A DNA stretch of 64,000 nucleotides from Pseudomonas asiatica (GCF_009932335.1 NZ_BLJF01000001.1:2852001-2916000), one strand, 5' to 3'. Shown: positions 9,729 to 24,125, numbered from the stretch's first letter. Translations and numbers: made by a program. The notes: generated by a model from the sequence alone, not told the origin.

Positions 9729-9766
9729 AAAGCCGGCCGCTTCTTTAATGGAAGCGGCCGGTTTTC
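9729..9766. terminator. Bidirectional terminator between cspD and icd
   Basis: An 11-bp stem, CCGGCCGCTTC (9733-9743) and GAAGCGGCCGG (9751-9761), has a 7-nt loop and a T tract on the plus side. It lies between convergent cspD and icd. Confidence 0.85.
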
Positions 9767-9773
9767 CATTGCC

Positions 9774-13683
<3,910 letters not shown>

Positions 13684-13700
13684 GGTTCGCTTGAAGTAAC

Positions 13701-13740
13701 AGCACAAACCCCGGCCACGCACCGGGGTTTGTGCTTTCTG
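13701..13740 (+). terminator. Rho-independent terminator of idh
   Basis: A perfect 14-bp stem, AGCACAAACCCCGG (13701-13714) and CCGGGGTTTGTGCT (13722-13735), is followed by a short T-rich run. It lies 17 bp after the idh stop. Confidence 0.88.
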
Positions 13741-13746
13741 GGAAAT

Positions 13747-13864
13747 GGGGTTGCTCTGCAACCCATCGCCGGCAAGCCAGCTCCCACAGGTATTGTGAAT
13801 GCCTCAAGCTTGCACTGCACCTGTGGGAGCTGGCTTGCCGGCGATGGGCCGCAAAGCGGCCCCA
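13747..13864. repeat. REP-like inverted pair, GTGGGAGC class C
   Basis: Arms ATCGCCGGCAAGCCAGCTCC and GGAGCTGGCTTGCCGGCGAT face each other, bordered by GGGGTTGC...GCAACCC and GGGCCGC...GCGGCCC hairpins. It ends about 20 bp before the nudJ start. Confidence 0.9.
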
Positions 13865-13885
13865 CCAATCTGAAGGGACATACAA

Positions 13886-14326
13886 ATGACCTGGCAACCC
13901 CACATCACCGTCGCCACCATCGTCGAACACGAAGGCAAGTTCCTTTTCGTCGAAGAGTTCAAAGCCAACCAGCACGTCTTCAACCAGCCCGCCGGCCACC
14001 TCGAACCCAACGAGACCCTGCCCCAGGCTGCCCTGCGCGAAACCCTCGAAGAAACCGCCTGGGAAGTCGAGCTCACCGGCTTGGTCGGCATCTACCTGTA
14101 CACCGCCCCAAGCAACGGCGTGACCTACCAGCGCATCTGCTTCGCCGCCCGCCCCGTGCGCCATCACGCCGACCTGGCGCTGGACAGCGACATCGTCCGC
14201 GCCGTGTGGCTGACCCGCGACGAACTGCTGGCCAACCCCGCCCGCTGGCGCAGCGAACTGGTGCCACGCTGCCTCGACGATTACCTCAAAGGCCCCTTGC
14301 ACAGCCTCGACCTGCTGCGCGACTGA
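13886..14326 (+). CDS. nudJ: Nudix phosphohydrolase NudJ
   Basis: This Nudix enzyme is of the NudJ/YmfB type, which hydrolyses thiamine pyrophosphate and related diphosphates in E. coli. The 146-residue frame starts at ATG 13886 (MTWQPHITVATIVEHEG). The Nudix box reads GHLEPNETLPQAALRETLEE, with the catalytic REx2EE intact, but the position after EE is Thr-Ala instead of the usual Gly. The assignment rests on similarity to YmfB (PHITVATIV, FNQPAGHLE) and on its position before mnmA-hflD-purB, the order in E. coli. Substrate in this organism is not shown. Confidence 0.88.
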   Translation: MTWQPHITVATIVEHEGKFLFVEEFKANQHVFNQPAGHLEPNETLPQAALRETLEETAWEVELTGLVGIYLYTAPSNGVTYQRICFAARPVRHHADLALDSDIVRAVWLTRDELLANPARWRSELVPRCLDDYLKGPLHSLDLLRD

Positions 14327-14386
14327 CGCGCCGCCGCAGGTTTGATAGAATTGGCGTTTTTCCCCCTTTGATACACACCGGTACCC

Positions 14387-15511
14387 ATGACCAGCCCAGC
14401 ACTCAAAGACCCCGCCAAGACCCGCGTCATCGTCGGCATGTCCGGCGGCGTGGACTCTTCCGTCTCCGCCCTTCTGCTCATGGAGCAGGGCTACCAGGTG
14501 GAAGGGCTGTTCATGAAGAACTGGGAAGAAGACGACGGCACCGAATACTGCACCGCCCGTGAAGACCTGGCCGACGCCCAGGCCGTGTGCGACCGCATCG
14601 GCATCAAGCTGCACACCGCCAACTTCGCCGCCGAATACTGGGACAACGTGTTCGAGCACTTCCTCGAAGAGTACAAGGCCGGCCGCACGCCCAACCCGGA
14701 CATCCTCTGCAACCGCGAAATCAAGTTCAAGGCGTTCCTCGACTACGCCCTGTCGCTGGGTGCCGACCTGATCGCCACCGGCCACTACGTGCGCCGCCGC
14801 GACACCGGTGAACTCACCGAGCTGCTCAAGGGCCTGGACCCGAACAAGGACCAGAGCTACTTCCTGCACGCCGTCGGCGGCAAGGAAATCGCCCGCACCC
14901 TGTTCCCGGTTGGCGAGCTGGAAAAGCCCGAAGTACGCGCCATTGCCGAAAAGCACGGCCTGGCCACCGCCAAGAAAAAGGATTCCACCGGCATCTGCTT
15001 CATCGGCGAGCGCCGCTTCAGCGACTTCCTCAAGCAATACCTGCCGGCCCAGCCGGGCAACATCGAGACAACCGACGGTGAAGTGATCGGCCTCCACCAC
15101 GGCCTGATGTACCACACAATCGGCCAGCGCCAGGGCCTGGGCATTGGCGGCCTGAAGGACGCCGGTGACGAGCCGTGGTACGTGCTGCACAAGGACCTGA
15201 CCCGCAACGTGCTGGTGGTCGGCCAGGGCAATGAACACCCGTGGTTGTTCTCCCGCGCCCTGCTCGCTTCGGAAATTTTCTGGGTCAACCCGGTCGACCT
15301 CAGCAGCCCGCGCCAGCTCACCGCCAAGGTGCGATACCGCCAGAGCGACCAGCAGTGCACCCTGGAGCTGACCGAAAGCGGCTACCGCGCAGTGTTCGAC
15401 GAACCGCAACGCGCCGTTACCCCGGGCCAGTCGGTGGTGTTCTACGACGGCGAAGTGTGCCTGGGCGGCGGCGTGATCGAAGCCGCCGAGCCGTGGAGCC
15501 CGCGCGCATGA
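14387..15511 (+). CDS. mnmA: tRNA-specific 2-thiouridylase MnmA
   Basis: MnmA inserts sulfur at position 2 of wobble U34 in tRNA-Lys, -Glu and -Gln, taking persulfide from the Tus relay. The 374-residue protein has the PP-loop SGGVDSS at residues 19-25, GLFMKNW, and the two catalytic cysteines: Cys108 in [12 protein letters not shown] and Cys204 in [12 protein letters not shown]. The C-terminal beta barrel (GVIEAAEPW) is complete. A TAGAAT -10-like hexamer sits at 14346-14351. The stop overlaps the hflD start in an ATGA arrangement, indicating translational coupling. Confidence 0.98.
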   Translation: MTSPALKDPAKTRVIVGMSGGVDSSVSALLLMEQGYQVEGLFMKNWEEDDGTEYCTAREDLADAQAVCDRIGIKLHTANFAAEYWDNVFEHFLEEYKAGRTPNPDILCNREIKFKAFLDYALSLGADLIATGHYVRRRDTGELTELLKGLDPNKDQSYFLHAVGGKEIARTLFPVGELEKPEVRAIAEKHGLATAKKKDSTGICFIGERRFSDFLKQYLPAQPGNIETTDGEVIGLHHGLMYHTIGQRQGLGIGGLKDAGDEPWYVLHKDLTRNVLVVGQGNEHPWLFSRALLASEIFWVNPVDLSSPRQLTAKVRYRQSDQQCTLELTESGYRAVFDEPQRAVTPGQSVVFYDGEVCLGGGVIEAAEPWSPRA

Positions 15512-16134
15512 GCAACCTGCAGGAGCAGCTGATTGCGTTGGGCGGTGTGTTCCAGGCCGCTGTACTGGTCGACCGCATCGCCCGCACCGGCCAGGCCAGC
15601 GAGGCCAACATCGGCTGCATGCTGGGCAGCCTGCTGGTCCGTGACCCCAAGGACACCCTGGAGGTGTTCGGCGGGGACGACCTGAACCTGCGCGACGGCT
15701 ATCGCGCGCTGGTCGGTGCGCTGGAGCGCGACCCCAGCAGCCTGCAGCGCGAGCCACTGCGCTACGCCCTGTCGATGCTGGGCCTTGAACGCCAGTTGAA
15801 CAAGCGCGGCGACCTGCTCGACACCATCGGCAACCGCCTGCCGCAAATCCAGTCCCAGGCCGAGCATTTTGGCCTGGTTCATGAAAACGTCATCGCTTCC
15901 AGCGGAGCCTTGTACCAGGACACCCTGAGCACCTTGCGCCAGCGCATCCAGGTGCATGGCGACATGCGCTTCCTGCAGCAGGCCAGCAATGCCTCGAAAA
16001 TCCGCGCCCTGTTGCTGGCCGGCATCCGCGCCGCACGCCTGTGGCGCCAGCTGGGCGGGCACCGCTGGCAGCTGGTATTCAGCCGGCGCAAGCTGTTGAA
16101 CGAACTGTACGACATGATGCGCAGCCCCTCCTGA
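15508..16134 (+). CDS. hflD: High-frequency lysogenization protein HflD homologue
   Basis: HflD is a membrane-associated helical protein, known in E. coli for sequestering phage lambda CII; its host role is unclear. The ATG at 15508 overlaps the mnmA stop by 4 bp. The 208-residue product is mostly alpha-helical, with [23 protein letters not shown] at the N-terminus and [13 protein letters not shown] at the end. The mnmA-hflD-purB order is conserved across gammaproteobacteria and supports the name more than any catalytic motif could. Confidence 0.92.
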   Translation: MSNLQEQLIALGGVFQAAVLVDRIARTGQASEANIGCMLGSLLVRDPKDTLEVFGGDDLNLRDGYRALVGALERDPSSLQREPLRYALSMLGLERQLNKRGDLLDTIGNRLPQIQSQAEHFGLVHENVIASSGALYQDTLSTLRQRIQVHGDMRFLQQASNASKIRALLLAGIRAARLWRQLGGHRWQLVFSRRKLLNELYDMMRSPS

Positions 16135-16150
16135 CAGGGGTTTGACAGTT

Positions 16151-17742
<1,592 letters not shown>

Positions 17743-17757
17743 GCTGACCGTCGCGTT

Positions 17758-17785
17758 CAACGCCCGGCCTGGCCGGGCGTTTTTA
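17758..17785 (+). terminator. Rho-independent terminator of purB
   Basis: CGCCCGGCC and GGCCGGGCG form a tight stem at 17761-17779, followed by TTTTTA. It is 15 bp after the purB stop. Confidence 0.92.
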
Positions 17786-17823
17786 TTCCCGGACGAAAAT
17801 TACATTTTTTCAATAGGTTGAAC

Positions 17824-18990
17824 ATGAATCCTGATACTCCACTGCAGCTGCTCGGCGGCATCTCGGCCCGCGAATTCATGCGCGACTACTGGCAGAAGAA
17901 GCCGCTGCTGGTGCGCCAGGCATTCCCGGACTTCATCAGCCCGATCGACCCCGACGAGCTGGCCGGCCTGGCCCTGGAAGAGGAAGTAGAGTCGCGTATC
18001 GTGCTCGAGCACGGCGCGCACCCGTGGGAGCTGCGCCGCGGCCCGTTCACCGAAGACACCTTCGCCGAGCTGCCGGAAAAGGACTGGACCCTGCTGGTGC
18101 AGGCCGTGGACCAGTTCGTCCCGGAAGTAGCCGAACTGCTGGAAAACTTCCGCTTCCTGCCCAGCTGGCGCATCGATGACGTGATGATCAGCTTCGCCGC
18201 CCCTGGTGGCAGCGTCGGCCCGCACTTTGACAACTACGACGTTTTCCTGCTGCAGGGCCACGGCCAGCGCAACTGGAAAATCGGCCAGATGTGCAGCAGC
18301 GACAGCTCGCTGCTGGAGCACGCCGACCTGCGCATCCTCGCCGATTTCGAGCAGAGCGATGAGTGGACCCTGGAGCCGGGCGACATGCTCTACCTGCCAC
18401 CACGCCTGGCCCACTACGGCGTGGCCGTGGACGACTGCCTGACCTACTCGGTAGGCTTCCGCGCGCCAAGCGCCGCCGAAGTGCTGACCCACTTCACCGA
18501 TTTCCTCGGCCAGTTCCTGCCCGATGAAGAACGCTACAGCGACGCCGACGCCCAGCCGGTCAGTGACCCGCACCAGATCCAGCACGATGCCCTCGACCGC
18601 CTCAAGGCGCTGCTCGACAAGCACATGGGCGACAAGGACCTGCTACTGACCTGGTTCGGCCAGTTCATGACCGAGCCGCGCTACCCCGAGCAGATCGTCG
18701 GTGAAGAGCTGTCCGAGGAAGAACTGATCGATGCCCTGGAACAAGGCGCCATCCTGATCCGCAACCCGAGCGCGCGTCTGGCCTGGTCGGAATTCGAAGA
18801 AGACCTGCTTCTGTTCGCCAGCGGCCGCAGCTGCCCGCTACCGGGCAAACTGCGCGAGCTGCTGAAGCTGGTTTGCGCGGCCGACGCCCTGCACATCGAC
18901 AACCTGGGCGAATGGCTGCAGGATGAAGATGGCCTTATGCTGGTACAGCAGCTGGTCAAACAAGGAAGCCTGGGATTCGCCAATGAATAA
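17824..18990 (+). CDS. Cupin/JmjC ribosomal oxygenase (RoxA/YcfD family)
   Basis: This is a 2-oxoglutarate/Fe(II) oxygenase of the YcfD type, which in E. coli hydroxylates an Arg of ribosomal protein L16. The ATG at 17824 gives 388 residues; a TTG six bases upstream is in frame but less likely. The iron site is visible as HFD in GGSVGPHFDNYDVF near residue 134, with the distal His in PPRLAHYGVAVDD near 198. The C-terminal winged-helix half (LIRNPSARLAWSEFEED, and DALHIDNLGEWL) matches the family. The gene is the first of a pair, its end overlapping the next gene by 8 bp. Confidence 0.88.
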   Translation: MNPDTPLQLLGGISAREFMRDYWQKKPLLVRQAFPDFISPIDPDELAGLALEEEVESRIVLEHGAHPWELRRGPFTEDTFAELPEKDWTLLVQAVDQFVPEVAELLENFRFLPSWRIDDVMISFAAPGGSVGPHFDNYDVFLLQGHGQRNWKIGQMCSSDSSLLEHADLRILADFEQSDEWTLEPGDMLYLPPRLAHYGVAVDDCLTYSVGFRAPSAAEVLTHFTDFLGQFLPDEERYSDADAQPVSDPHQIQHDALDRLKALLDKHMGDKDLLLTWFGQFMTEPRYPEQIVGEELSEEELIDALEQGAILIRNPSARLAWSEFEEDLLLFASGRSCPLPGKLRELLKLVCAADALHIDNLGEWLQDEDGLMLVQQLVKQGSLGFANE

Positions 18991-19411
18991 GATTCGTGTG
19001 CGCCTCGCCGACTGGCACAAGGACAACGCCGACATCCGCCGCATCCGCGAAGCGGTGTTCATTGCCGAACAGCACGTTCCACCAGAACTGGAGTGGGATT
19101 CGGATGACCCGACCGCCGCGCACTTCCTGGCCCTGGAAGGCGACTACCCGATCGGCACAGCGCGCCTGCTGCCTGACGGCACCATCGGCCGGGTCTCGGT
19201 GCTGAAGGACTGGCGCGGGCTGAAAGTGGGTGACGCGCTGATGAACGCGGTGATTGTCGAAGCACAGAACCGCGACCTTAAACAGCAGATGCTCAGCGCC
19301 CAGGTGCACGCCACGCCGTTCTACGAGCGGCTGGGCTTTCGCGTAGTCAGCGAAGAGTTCCTCGAAGCCGGCATCCCGCACGTGGACATGGTGCGCGACT
19401 CGCGCGCCTGA
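18983..19411 (+). CDS. GNAT-family N-acetyltransferase (ElaA/YhhY-like)
   Basis: This is a 142-residue protein with one GNAT domain. IRRIREAVFIAEQHVPPELEWD is the N-terminal part. ALEGDYPIGTARLLPDGTIGRVSVL is the beta4 region, and RGLKVGDALMNAVIVEA replaces the usual Q/RxxGxG/A acetyl-CoA loop. FYERLGFRVVSEEFLEAGIPHVDM is the C-terminal strand. The ATG at 18983 overlaps the oxygenase stop, so the two are probably co-translated. The substrate cannot be told from sequence; coupling to a ribosomal oxygenase hints at, but does not show, a translation-related role. Confidence 0.85.
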   Translation: MNKIRVRLADWHKDNADIRRIREAVFIAEQHVPPELEWDSDDPTAAHFLALEGDYPIGTARLLPDGTIGRVSVLKDWRGLKVGDALMNAVIVEAQNRDLKQQMLSAQVHATPFYERLGFRVVSEEFLEAGIPHVDMVRDSRA

Positions 19412-19417
19412 TCCCTG

Positions 19418-19459
19418 TACCGGCCTCTTCGCGGTTTTGCCCGCGAAGAGGCCGGCACA
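19418..19459. repeat. Minimal REP hairpin, class A without spacer
   Basis: GTACCGGCCTCTTCGCGG and CCGCGAAGAGGCCGGCAC are joined by only about 6 bp. The GTGGGAGC inner parts present in other copies are missing. It lies 7 bp after the GNAT stop and could serve as a terminator. Confidence 0.8.
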
Positions 19460-19572
19460 GCAAAATACATCTCCCCTGACAAAAAGCTGTACATCCATCC
19501 AGATAAAACTTGCCTCCGCGCCCTCGCTTGCGCATCCTATCGCCCATCACCCCCGATGAAGCGTCTCCGGCC

Positions 19573-21528
19573 ATGCGCCTGTTCCTCTGCGAAAAACCCT
19601 CCCAGGCAAAAGACATCGCCAAAGTGCTCGGCGCCAACCGCAAGGGCGATGGCTGCTGGCAAGGCACCGACGTCTGCGTGACTTGGTGCATCGGCCACCT
19701 GCTGGAAACCGCCCCGCCCGACAGCTACGACGAACGCTACAAGCGCTGGAACCTGGCCGACCTGCCGATCATCCCGGAAAAGTGGAAAATGCTGGTCAAG
19801 CCCAAGACCGCCAGCCAGTTCAAGGCAGTCAAGCGCCTGCTCGGCGAAGCACGCGAACTGGTGATCGCCACCGACGCCGACCGCGAAGGCGAAATGATCG
19901 CCCGCGAACTGGTCGAGCATTGCCGCTACCGCGGCCCGGTGCAGCGCCTGTGGCTGTCGGCACTGGACGACGCCTCCATTCGCAAGGCCCTGGCGCGGCT
20001 GCTGCCGGGCCACGAAACCTTCAACCTGTACCACTCGGCGTTGGGCCGTTCGCGCGCAGACTGGCTGATCGGCATGAACATGAGCCGGCTGTTCACCCTG
20101 CTGGGCCGCCAGTCGGGCTATCAGGGCGTGCTGCCGGTGGGCCGGGTGCAAACGCCCACCCTGCGCCTGGTGGTCGACCGCGACCGCAGCATCGCCGACT
20201 TTGTGCCGGTACCGTTCTGGGCCATCGACGTGCAGCTCGAACACGCAGGCTTTGGCTTCAACGCCCAGTGGCGCGCCCCCGATGACGCCTGCGACGACCA
20301 GGGCCGCTGCCTGAACCAGGCCCTGGCGCAGCAGGCTGCCGCCGACATCGGCAATGCGGGTACTGCCCGGGCCGTGAAGGTGACCACCGAACGCGTGCGT
20401 GAAGCGGCACCCCTGCCCTTCGACCTTGGCACCCTGCAGGAGCTGTGCTCGAAAAAGTTCGGCCTCGGCGCCCAGGAAACCCTCGACATCGCCCAGGCCC
20501 TGTACGAGACCCACAAGCTGATCACCTACCCGCGCAGCGACTGCGGCTACCTGCCGCAAAGCCAGCACGCCGAAGCGCCAGCCATCCTCGCCGCCCTGCA
20601 ACGTTCCGATGCCAGCCTGGCGCCGCTGCAGCCCTACCTGGAGCCGCAACGCCGCTCACGGGCGTGGAACGACGCCAAGGTCAGCGCCCACCACGGCATC
20701 ATCCCCACTGCCGCTGCCAGCGACCCGTCGCGCCTGCCAGCCAAGCACAAGGCGGTGTACACCCTGATCCGCGCCCGCTACCTTGCGCAGTTCCTGCCCA
20801 ATCACGAGTACGACCGTACCCAGGCCGACTTCGACTGCGCTGGCCATGCCCTGCGTGCCGTAGGCAAGCAGATAGTCGAACCAGGCTGGCGCCGTGCGCT
20901 GCCCGAGGCGCTGACCCCGGCCAAGGGCCGCGAGGCACCACCGGCCCAGGTGCTGCCGGCGCTGCGCGAAGGCCAGGACTGCACGGTGCAGGGCCTGCAA
21001 CTGAAAGACCTGTGGACCCAGCCGCCCAAGCCGTTTACCGAAGGCGACCTGATCAAGGCAATGAAGAACGTGGCCAAGCTGGTGGACGACCCGCGGTTGA
21101 AGCAGAAGCTGAAGGAAACCACCGGTATCGGCACCGAAGCCACCCGCGCCAGCATCATCCAGGGCCTGCTTGACCGCGGCTACCTGGTGAAGAACGGCAA
21201 GGCGCTGTCCGCCACCCCTGCGGCCTTCAGCCTGATCGACGCCGTACCTCGCGCCATTGCCGACCCTGGTACCACAGCTATCTGGGAGCAGGCGCTGGAC
21301 ATGGTGCAGAGTGGCGAGATGACGCTGGAAGAGTTCGTCGCCCGGCAGTCGGCATGGATGGGCAAGCTGGTCGAACGGTGCAGCGGCATGCGCATGACCA
21401 TCAGCGGGCCGGCAGCCGGGGCTGCGCCGCCGTGGAAGAAAAAGCGTAGAGGGAGTGGGAAGAGTAAAGCGGCTGGAAGCAAGGCTGCCAGCAAGCCGCG
21501 GCAGCCCAAGAGAAAAGCTTCAACCTGA
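19573..21528 (+). CDS. topB: DNA topoisomerase III
   Basis: TopB is a type IA topoisomerase that decatenates DNA through single-strand passage. The ATG at 19573 (MRLFLCEKPSQAKDIA) gives 651 residues, against 653 for E. coli TopB. The Toprim domain has CEKPSQA and ATDADREGEMIA. The active-site Tyr is residue 319, in LITYPRSDCGYLP. GRVQTPTLRLVVDRD and TGIGTEATRASIIQGLLDRGY are conserved. The Lys/Ser/Arg-rich tail (KKKRRGSGKSKAAGSK) resembles the basic DNA-binding tail of TopB, and no zinc fingers follow. Confidence 0.97.
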   Translation: MRLFLCEKPSQAKDIAKVLGANRKGDGCWQGTDVCVTWCIGHLLETAPPDSYDERYKRWNLADLPIIPEKWKMLVKPKTASQFKAVKRLLGEARELVIATDADREGEMIARELVEHCRYRGPVQRLWLSALDDASIRKALARLLPGHETFNLYHSALGRSRADWLIGMNMSRLFTLLGRQSGYQGVLPVGRVQTPTLRLVVDRDRSIADFVPVPFWAIDVQLEHAGFGFNAQWRAPDDACDDQGRCLNQALAQQAAADIGNAGTARAVKVTTERVREAAPLPFDLGTLQELCSKKFGLGAQETLDIAQALYETHKLITYPRSDCGYLPQSQHAEAPAILAALQRSDASLAPLQPYLEPQRRSRAWNDAKVSAHHGIIPTAAASDPSRLPAKHKAVYTLIRARYLAQFLPNHEYDRTQADFDCAGHALRAVGKQIVEPGWRRALPEALTPAKGREAPPAQVLPALREGQDCTVQGLQLKDLWTQPPKPFTEGDLIKAMKNVAKLVDDPRLKQKLKETTGIGTEATRASIIQGLLDRGYLVKNGKALSATPAAFSLIDAVPRAIADPGTTAIWEQALDMVQSGEMTLEEFVARQSAWMGKLVERCSGMRMTISGPAAGAAPPWKKKRRGSGKSKAAGSKAASKPRQPKRKAST

Positions 21529-21550
21529 GGCTTTTGCACTGTCATTACAG

Positions 21551-21642
21551 CCCTATCGCTGGCAAGCCAGCTCCCACAGGTACCACACAGCTTTCAAAAC
21601 CTGCGTAGGACTTGTGGGAGCTGGCTTGCCGGCGATAGGGCC
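21551..21642. repeat. REP-like inverted pair, class C
   Basis: CCTATCGCTGGCAAGCCAGC and GCTGGCTTGCCGGCGATAGG arms with inner CTCCCACAG / CTTGTGGGAG, just after topB. One arm has CGCTGG where the other has CCGGCG, a single-step decay of the stem. Confidence 0.88.
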
Positions 21643-21718
21643 AGGCCAGGAATACAGAGAATTCAGACAAACCACAAAACCTGACCAACATACTGGCGCC
21701 ATGAATTTTTAATGCTAA

Positions 21719-21732
21719 ATTTTCATGAAAAT
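21719..21732. promoter_or_regulatory. Perfect 14-bp AT-rich palindrome ahead of the FAD oxidoreductase
   Basis: ATTTTCATGAAAAT is fully symmetric and lies 30 bp before the ATG at 21762. A partial copy, ATTTCATGAG, follows at 21744-21753. The position, between likely promoter and start codon, suggests an operator for a repressor; none is encoded next to it. Confidence 0.5.
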
Positions 21733-21761
21733 AATTAAAGCAAATTTCATGAGACCCCTGC

Positions 21762-23051
21762 ATGTTCAAACAATCCGCCCAGCACGTCGCCAGCTACTAC
21801 GCCCAGACCTACCCCGCCAGCATTCCCCTGCACCCTACCCTGCAAGGCAGCCACGACACCGAAGTCCTGATCATTGGCGCCGGCTTCAGCGGCCTGCACA
21901 CCGCCTTGCGCCTGACCCAGGCCGGCAAGCGTGTAACGCTGCTGGAAGCCAGCCGCGTGGCCTGGGCCGCGTCCGGCCGCAACGGCGGCCAGGCACTGCT
22001 CGGCTGGTCGTGCGACATGCCGCCGCTGGAAAAGGCCTTGGGCACCGAACGCACCCAACGCCTGTGGGCCAGCATGTGCTGGGCCGCCGATGAAATGCGC
22101 AAACTGCCCGAGCGCCATGGCTTCGACATCGACTACCGGCTGGGCAGCCTGTGGACCGCCGTGCTGCCGCGCCGGGTGAAGATGCTGGAAGAAGCCCTGC
22201 ATGAGGCCGAACACAAATGGGGCTACGACGCCCTGCGCCTGATCGGCCGCGACGAGCTGCCTCAATGGATCGACAGCCCGCGCTACCAGGCCGCGCTATA
22301 CGACGCCAAAGGCGCCCACCTCAACCCGCTGAAGCTGGCCCAGGGCCTGGCCAATACCATCGAGGCGGCCGGTGGGCGTATCTACGAACAGAGCCAGGTG
22401 CTCAGCTACCAGCGAGCTGGCGACGGCTATGTCGCCCGTACCGACCGCGGCGAAGTACGCTGCCAGGTGTTAGTGCTAGCCTGCAACGCCTACATCGACC
22501 GCCTCGACCGTAACCTGTCGCGTCGCCTGTTGCCGGTCGGTTCCTACCAGGTCGCCACCGCGCCGCTCGACGCCGATTTCGCCCGATCATTGCTGCCGCG
22601 CAATAGCTGCGTGATCGACAACCAGTTCGTGCCCGACTATTTCCGCATTACCCCGGACCATCGCCTGCTGTTCGGCGGCGGCTGCACCTACCTGGGCGGT
22701 ATTCCCAAAGATGTCGCCAGCGCCACCCGCCCCTACCTGGAGCGGGTGTTCCCGCAGCTGGCCGGGGTGGTCATCGACTATGCCTGGGGCGGCCATATCG
22801 ACTGCAGCATCCAGCGCACCCCGGATGTCGGCCGCGAGGGCCAGCGCTACTGGCTGCAGGGCTTCTCCGGCCATGGCGTGCTGCCGACCCTGGCCGCAGC
22901 CCGGGCCGTGAGCGACGCCATCCTCGGTGACGACGACCTGCTGACGCTGTACCAAGGCATCGACAACGGCCGCTTCCCCGGCGGCGACCTGCTGGCCGCA
23001 CCGCTGGAAGCCGCCGCCAAGGCCTGGTACAGGATGCGCGATCGTATCTGA
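21762..23051 (+). CDS. FAD-dependent amine oxidoreductase (gamma-glutamylputrescine oxidase-like)
   Basis: This is a DAO-family flavoenzyme of 429 residues. The dinucleotide motif IIGAGFSGLHTALRL begins near residue 37, after a family-typical N-terminus (SYYAQTYP). ASGRNGGQALLGWSCD matches the RNGGQ segment of PuuB/OrdL-type oxidases. The C-terminal FAD loop GYWLQGFSGHGV is represented by QRYWLQGFSGHGVLPTLAA. Members oxidise gamma-glutamylputrescine or similar amines with release of aldehyde, ammonia and peroxide. There is no polyamine operon here, so the substrate is open. A palindromic possible operator sits 30 bp upstream. Confidence 0.8.
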   Translation: MFKQSAQHVASYYAQTYPASIPLHPTLQGSHDTEVLIIGAGFSGLHTALRLTQAGKRVTLLEASRVAWAASGRNGGQALLGWSCDMPPLEKALGTERTQRLWASMCWAADEMRKLPERHGFDIDYRLGSLWTAVLPRRVKMLEEALHEAEHKWGYDALRLIGRDELPQWIDSPRYQAALYDAKGAHLNPLKLAQGLANTIEAAGGRIYEQSQVLSYQRAGDGYVARTDRGEVRCQVLVLACNAYIDRLDRNLSRRLLPVGSYQVATAPLDADFARSLLPRNSCVIDNQFVPDYFRITPDHRLLFGGGCTYLGGIPKDVASATRPYLERVFPQLAGVVIDYAWGGHIDCSIQRTPDVGREGQRYWLQGFSGHGVLPTLAAARAVSDAILGDDDLLTLYQGIDNGRFPGGDLLAAPLEAAAKAWYRMRDRI

Positions 23052-23131
23052 AGACGGCCGGCGCTTACTGCGCAGAAATCTCTCCTATTCTCAATAGCTC
23101 CCTTCACTTCCTGCACACAGGAGACCCGACC

Positions 23132-23962
23132 ATGAGCTATGTAACTACAAAGGACGGCGTACAGATCTTCTACAAGGACTGGGGCCCGCGCGATGCACCG
23201 GTTATCCACTTCCATCACGGCTGGCCTCTCAGCGCCGACGACTGGGATGCGCAGATGTTGTTCTTCCTCGCCCAGGGTTATCGCGTGGTCGCCCACGACC
23301 GCCGCGGCCATGGCCGCTCCAGCCAGGTATGGGACGGCCACGACATGGACCATTACGCCGACGATGTGGCGGCGGTCGTCGCTCACCTGGGCATCCAGGG
23401 CGCCGTGCATGTCGGCCACTCGACCGGTGGCGGTGAGGTGGTGCGCTACATGGCCCGGCACCCTGAAGACAAGGTGCTCAAGGCCGTGTTGATTGCCGCC
23501 GTACCGCCATTGATGGTGCAGACTCCCGGTAACCCCGGTGGCCTGCCCAAATCGGTGTTCGACGGTTTCCAGGCCCAGGTCGCCAGCAACCGTGCGCAGT
23601 TCTACCGCGATGTGCCGGCCGGGCCGTTCTACGGCTACAACCGCCCCGGTGCAGAAGCCAGCGAAGGCATCATCGGCAACTGGTGGCGCCAGGGCATGAT
23701 CGGCAGCGCCAAGGCCCATTACGATGGCATCGTGGCATTTTCCCAGACCGATTTTACCGAGGACCTGAAGGGCATCCAGCAACCTGTGCTGGTGATGCAC
23801 GGCGATGATGACCAGATCGTGCCGTATGAGAACTCCGGAGTGCTGTCGGCGAAGCTGCTGCCCAATGGCGCGTTGAAGACTTACAAAGGCTACCCGCATG
23901 GCATGCCGACCACCCATGCCGATGTGATCAATGCGGATTTGCTGGCGTTCATACGTAGCTGA
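23132..23962 (+). CDS. Alpha/beta hydrolase (non-haem chloroperoxidase / aryl esterase type)
   Basis: This 276-residue enzyme has no signal peptide and is cytoplasmic. The nucleophile elbow GHSTGG puts Ser at 97. The acid lies in HGDDDQIVP (Asp225-227) and His256 is in YPHGMPTTH, giving a complete triad. HHGWPLSADDW carries the oxyanion-hole Trp typical of cofactor-free haloperoxidases such as the P. fluorescens aryl esterase. Upstream CAGGAGACC is a good ribosome binding site for ATG 23132. Hydrolase activity is well supported; peroxidase naming is a side activity of the family. Confidence 0.88.
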   Translation: MSYVTTKDGVQIFYKDWGPRDAPVIHFHHGWPLSADDWDAQMLFFLAQGYRVVAHDRRGHGRSSQVWDGHDMDHYADDVAAVVAHLGIQGAVHVGHSTGGGEVVRYMARHPEDKVLKAVLIAAVPPLMVQTPGNPGGLPKSVFDGFQAQVASNRAQFYRDVPAGPFYGYNRPGAEASEGIIGNWWRQGMIGSAKAHYDGIVAFSQTDFTEDLKGIQQPVLVMHGDDDQIVPYENSGVLSAKLLPNGALKTYKGYPHGMPTTHADVINADLLAFIRS

Positions 23963-23973
23963 TGTAGTCGCCT

Positions 23974-24072
23974 GCACCGGCCTCTTCGCGGGCACGCCCG
24001 CTCCCACAGGTACTGCATCTTGAGATATACATATAACCTGTGGGAGCGGGCGAGCCCGCGAAAGGGCCGGCA
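23974..24072. repeat. REP-like inverted pair, class A
   Basis: CACCGGCCTCTTCGCGGGCA...GCTCCCACAG and CTGTGGGAGCGGGCGAGCCCGCGAAAGGGCCGG arms lie between the hydrolase and the RHS gene. Confidence 0.9.
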
Positions 24073-24101
24073 CTGTCAACATACCTATTTCATGAGTGTA
24101 T

Positions 24102-24125
24102 GCAACTGGCAAAACTGCCAGTTGC
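24102..24125. promoter_or_regulatory. Ten-bp perfect hairpin in the leader of the RHS gene
   Basis: GCAACTGGCA (24102-24111) and TGCCAGTTGC (24116-24125) pair completely around a 4-nt loop. It is unrelated to the REP families and is not followed by a T tract close enough for a normal terminator. It lies 63 bp before the RHS ATG, in AT-rich sequence. Confidence 0.6.

Noticed and set aside
19510..19572. Longer TopB start at 19510
   Set aside because: Its 21 extra residues are not family-like; MRLFLCEKPSQA at 19573 is the conserved N-terminus.
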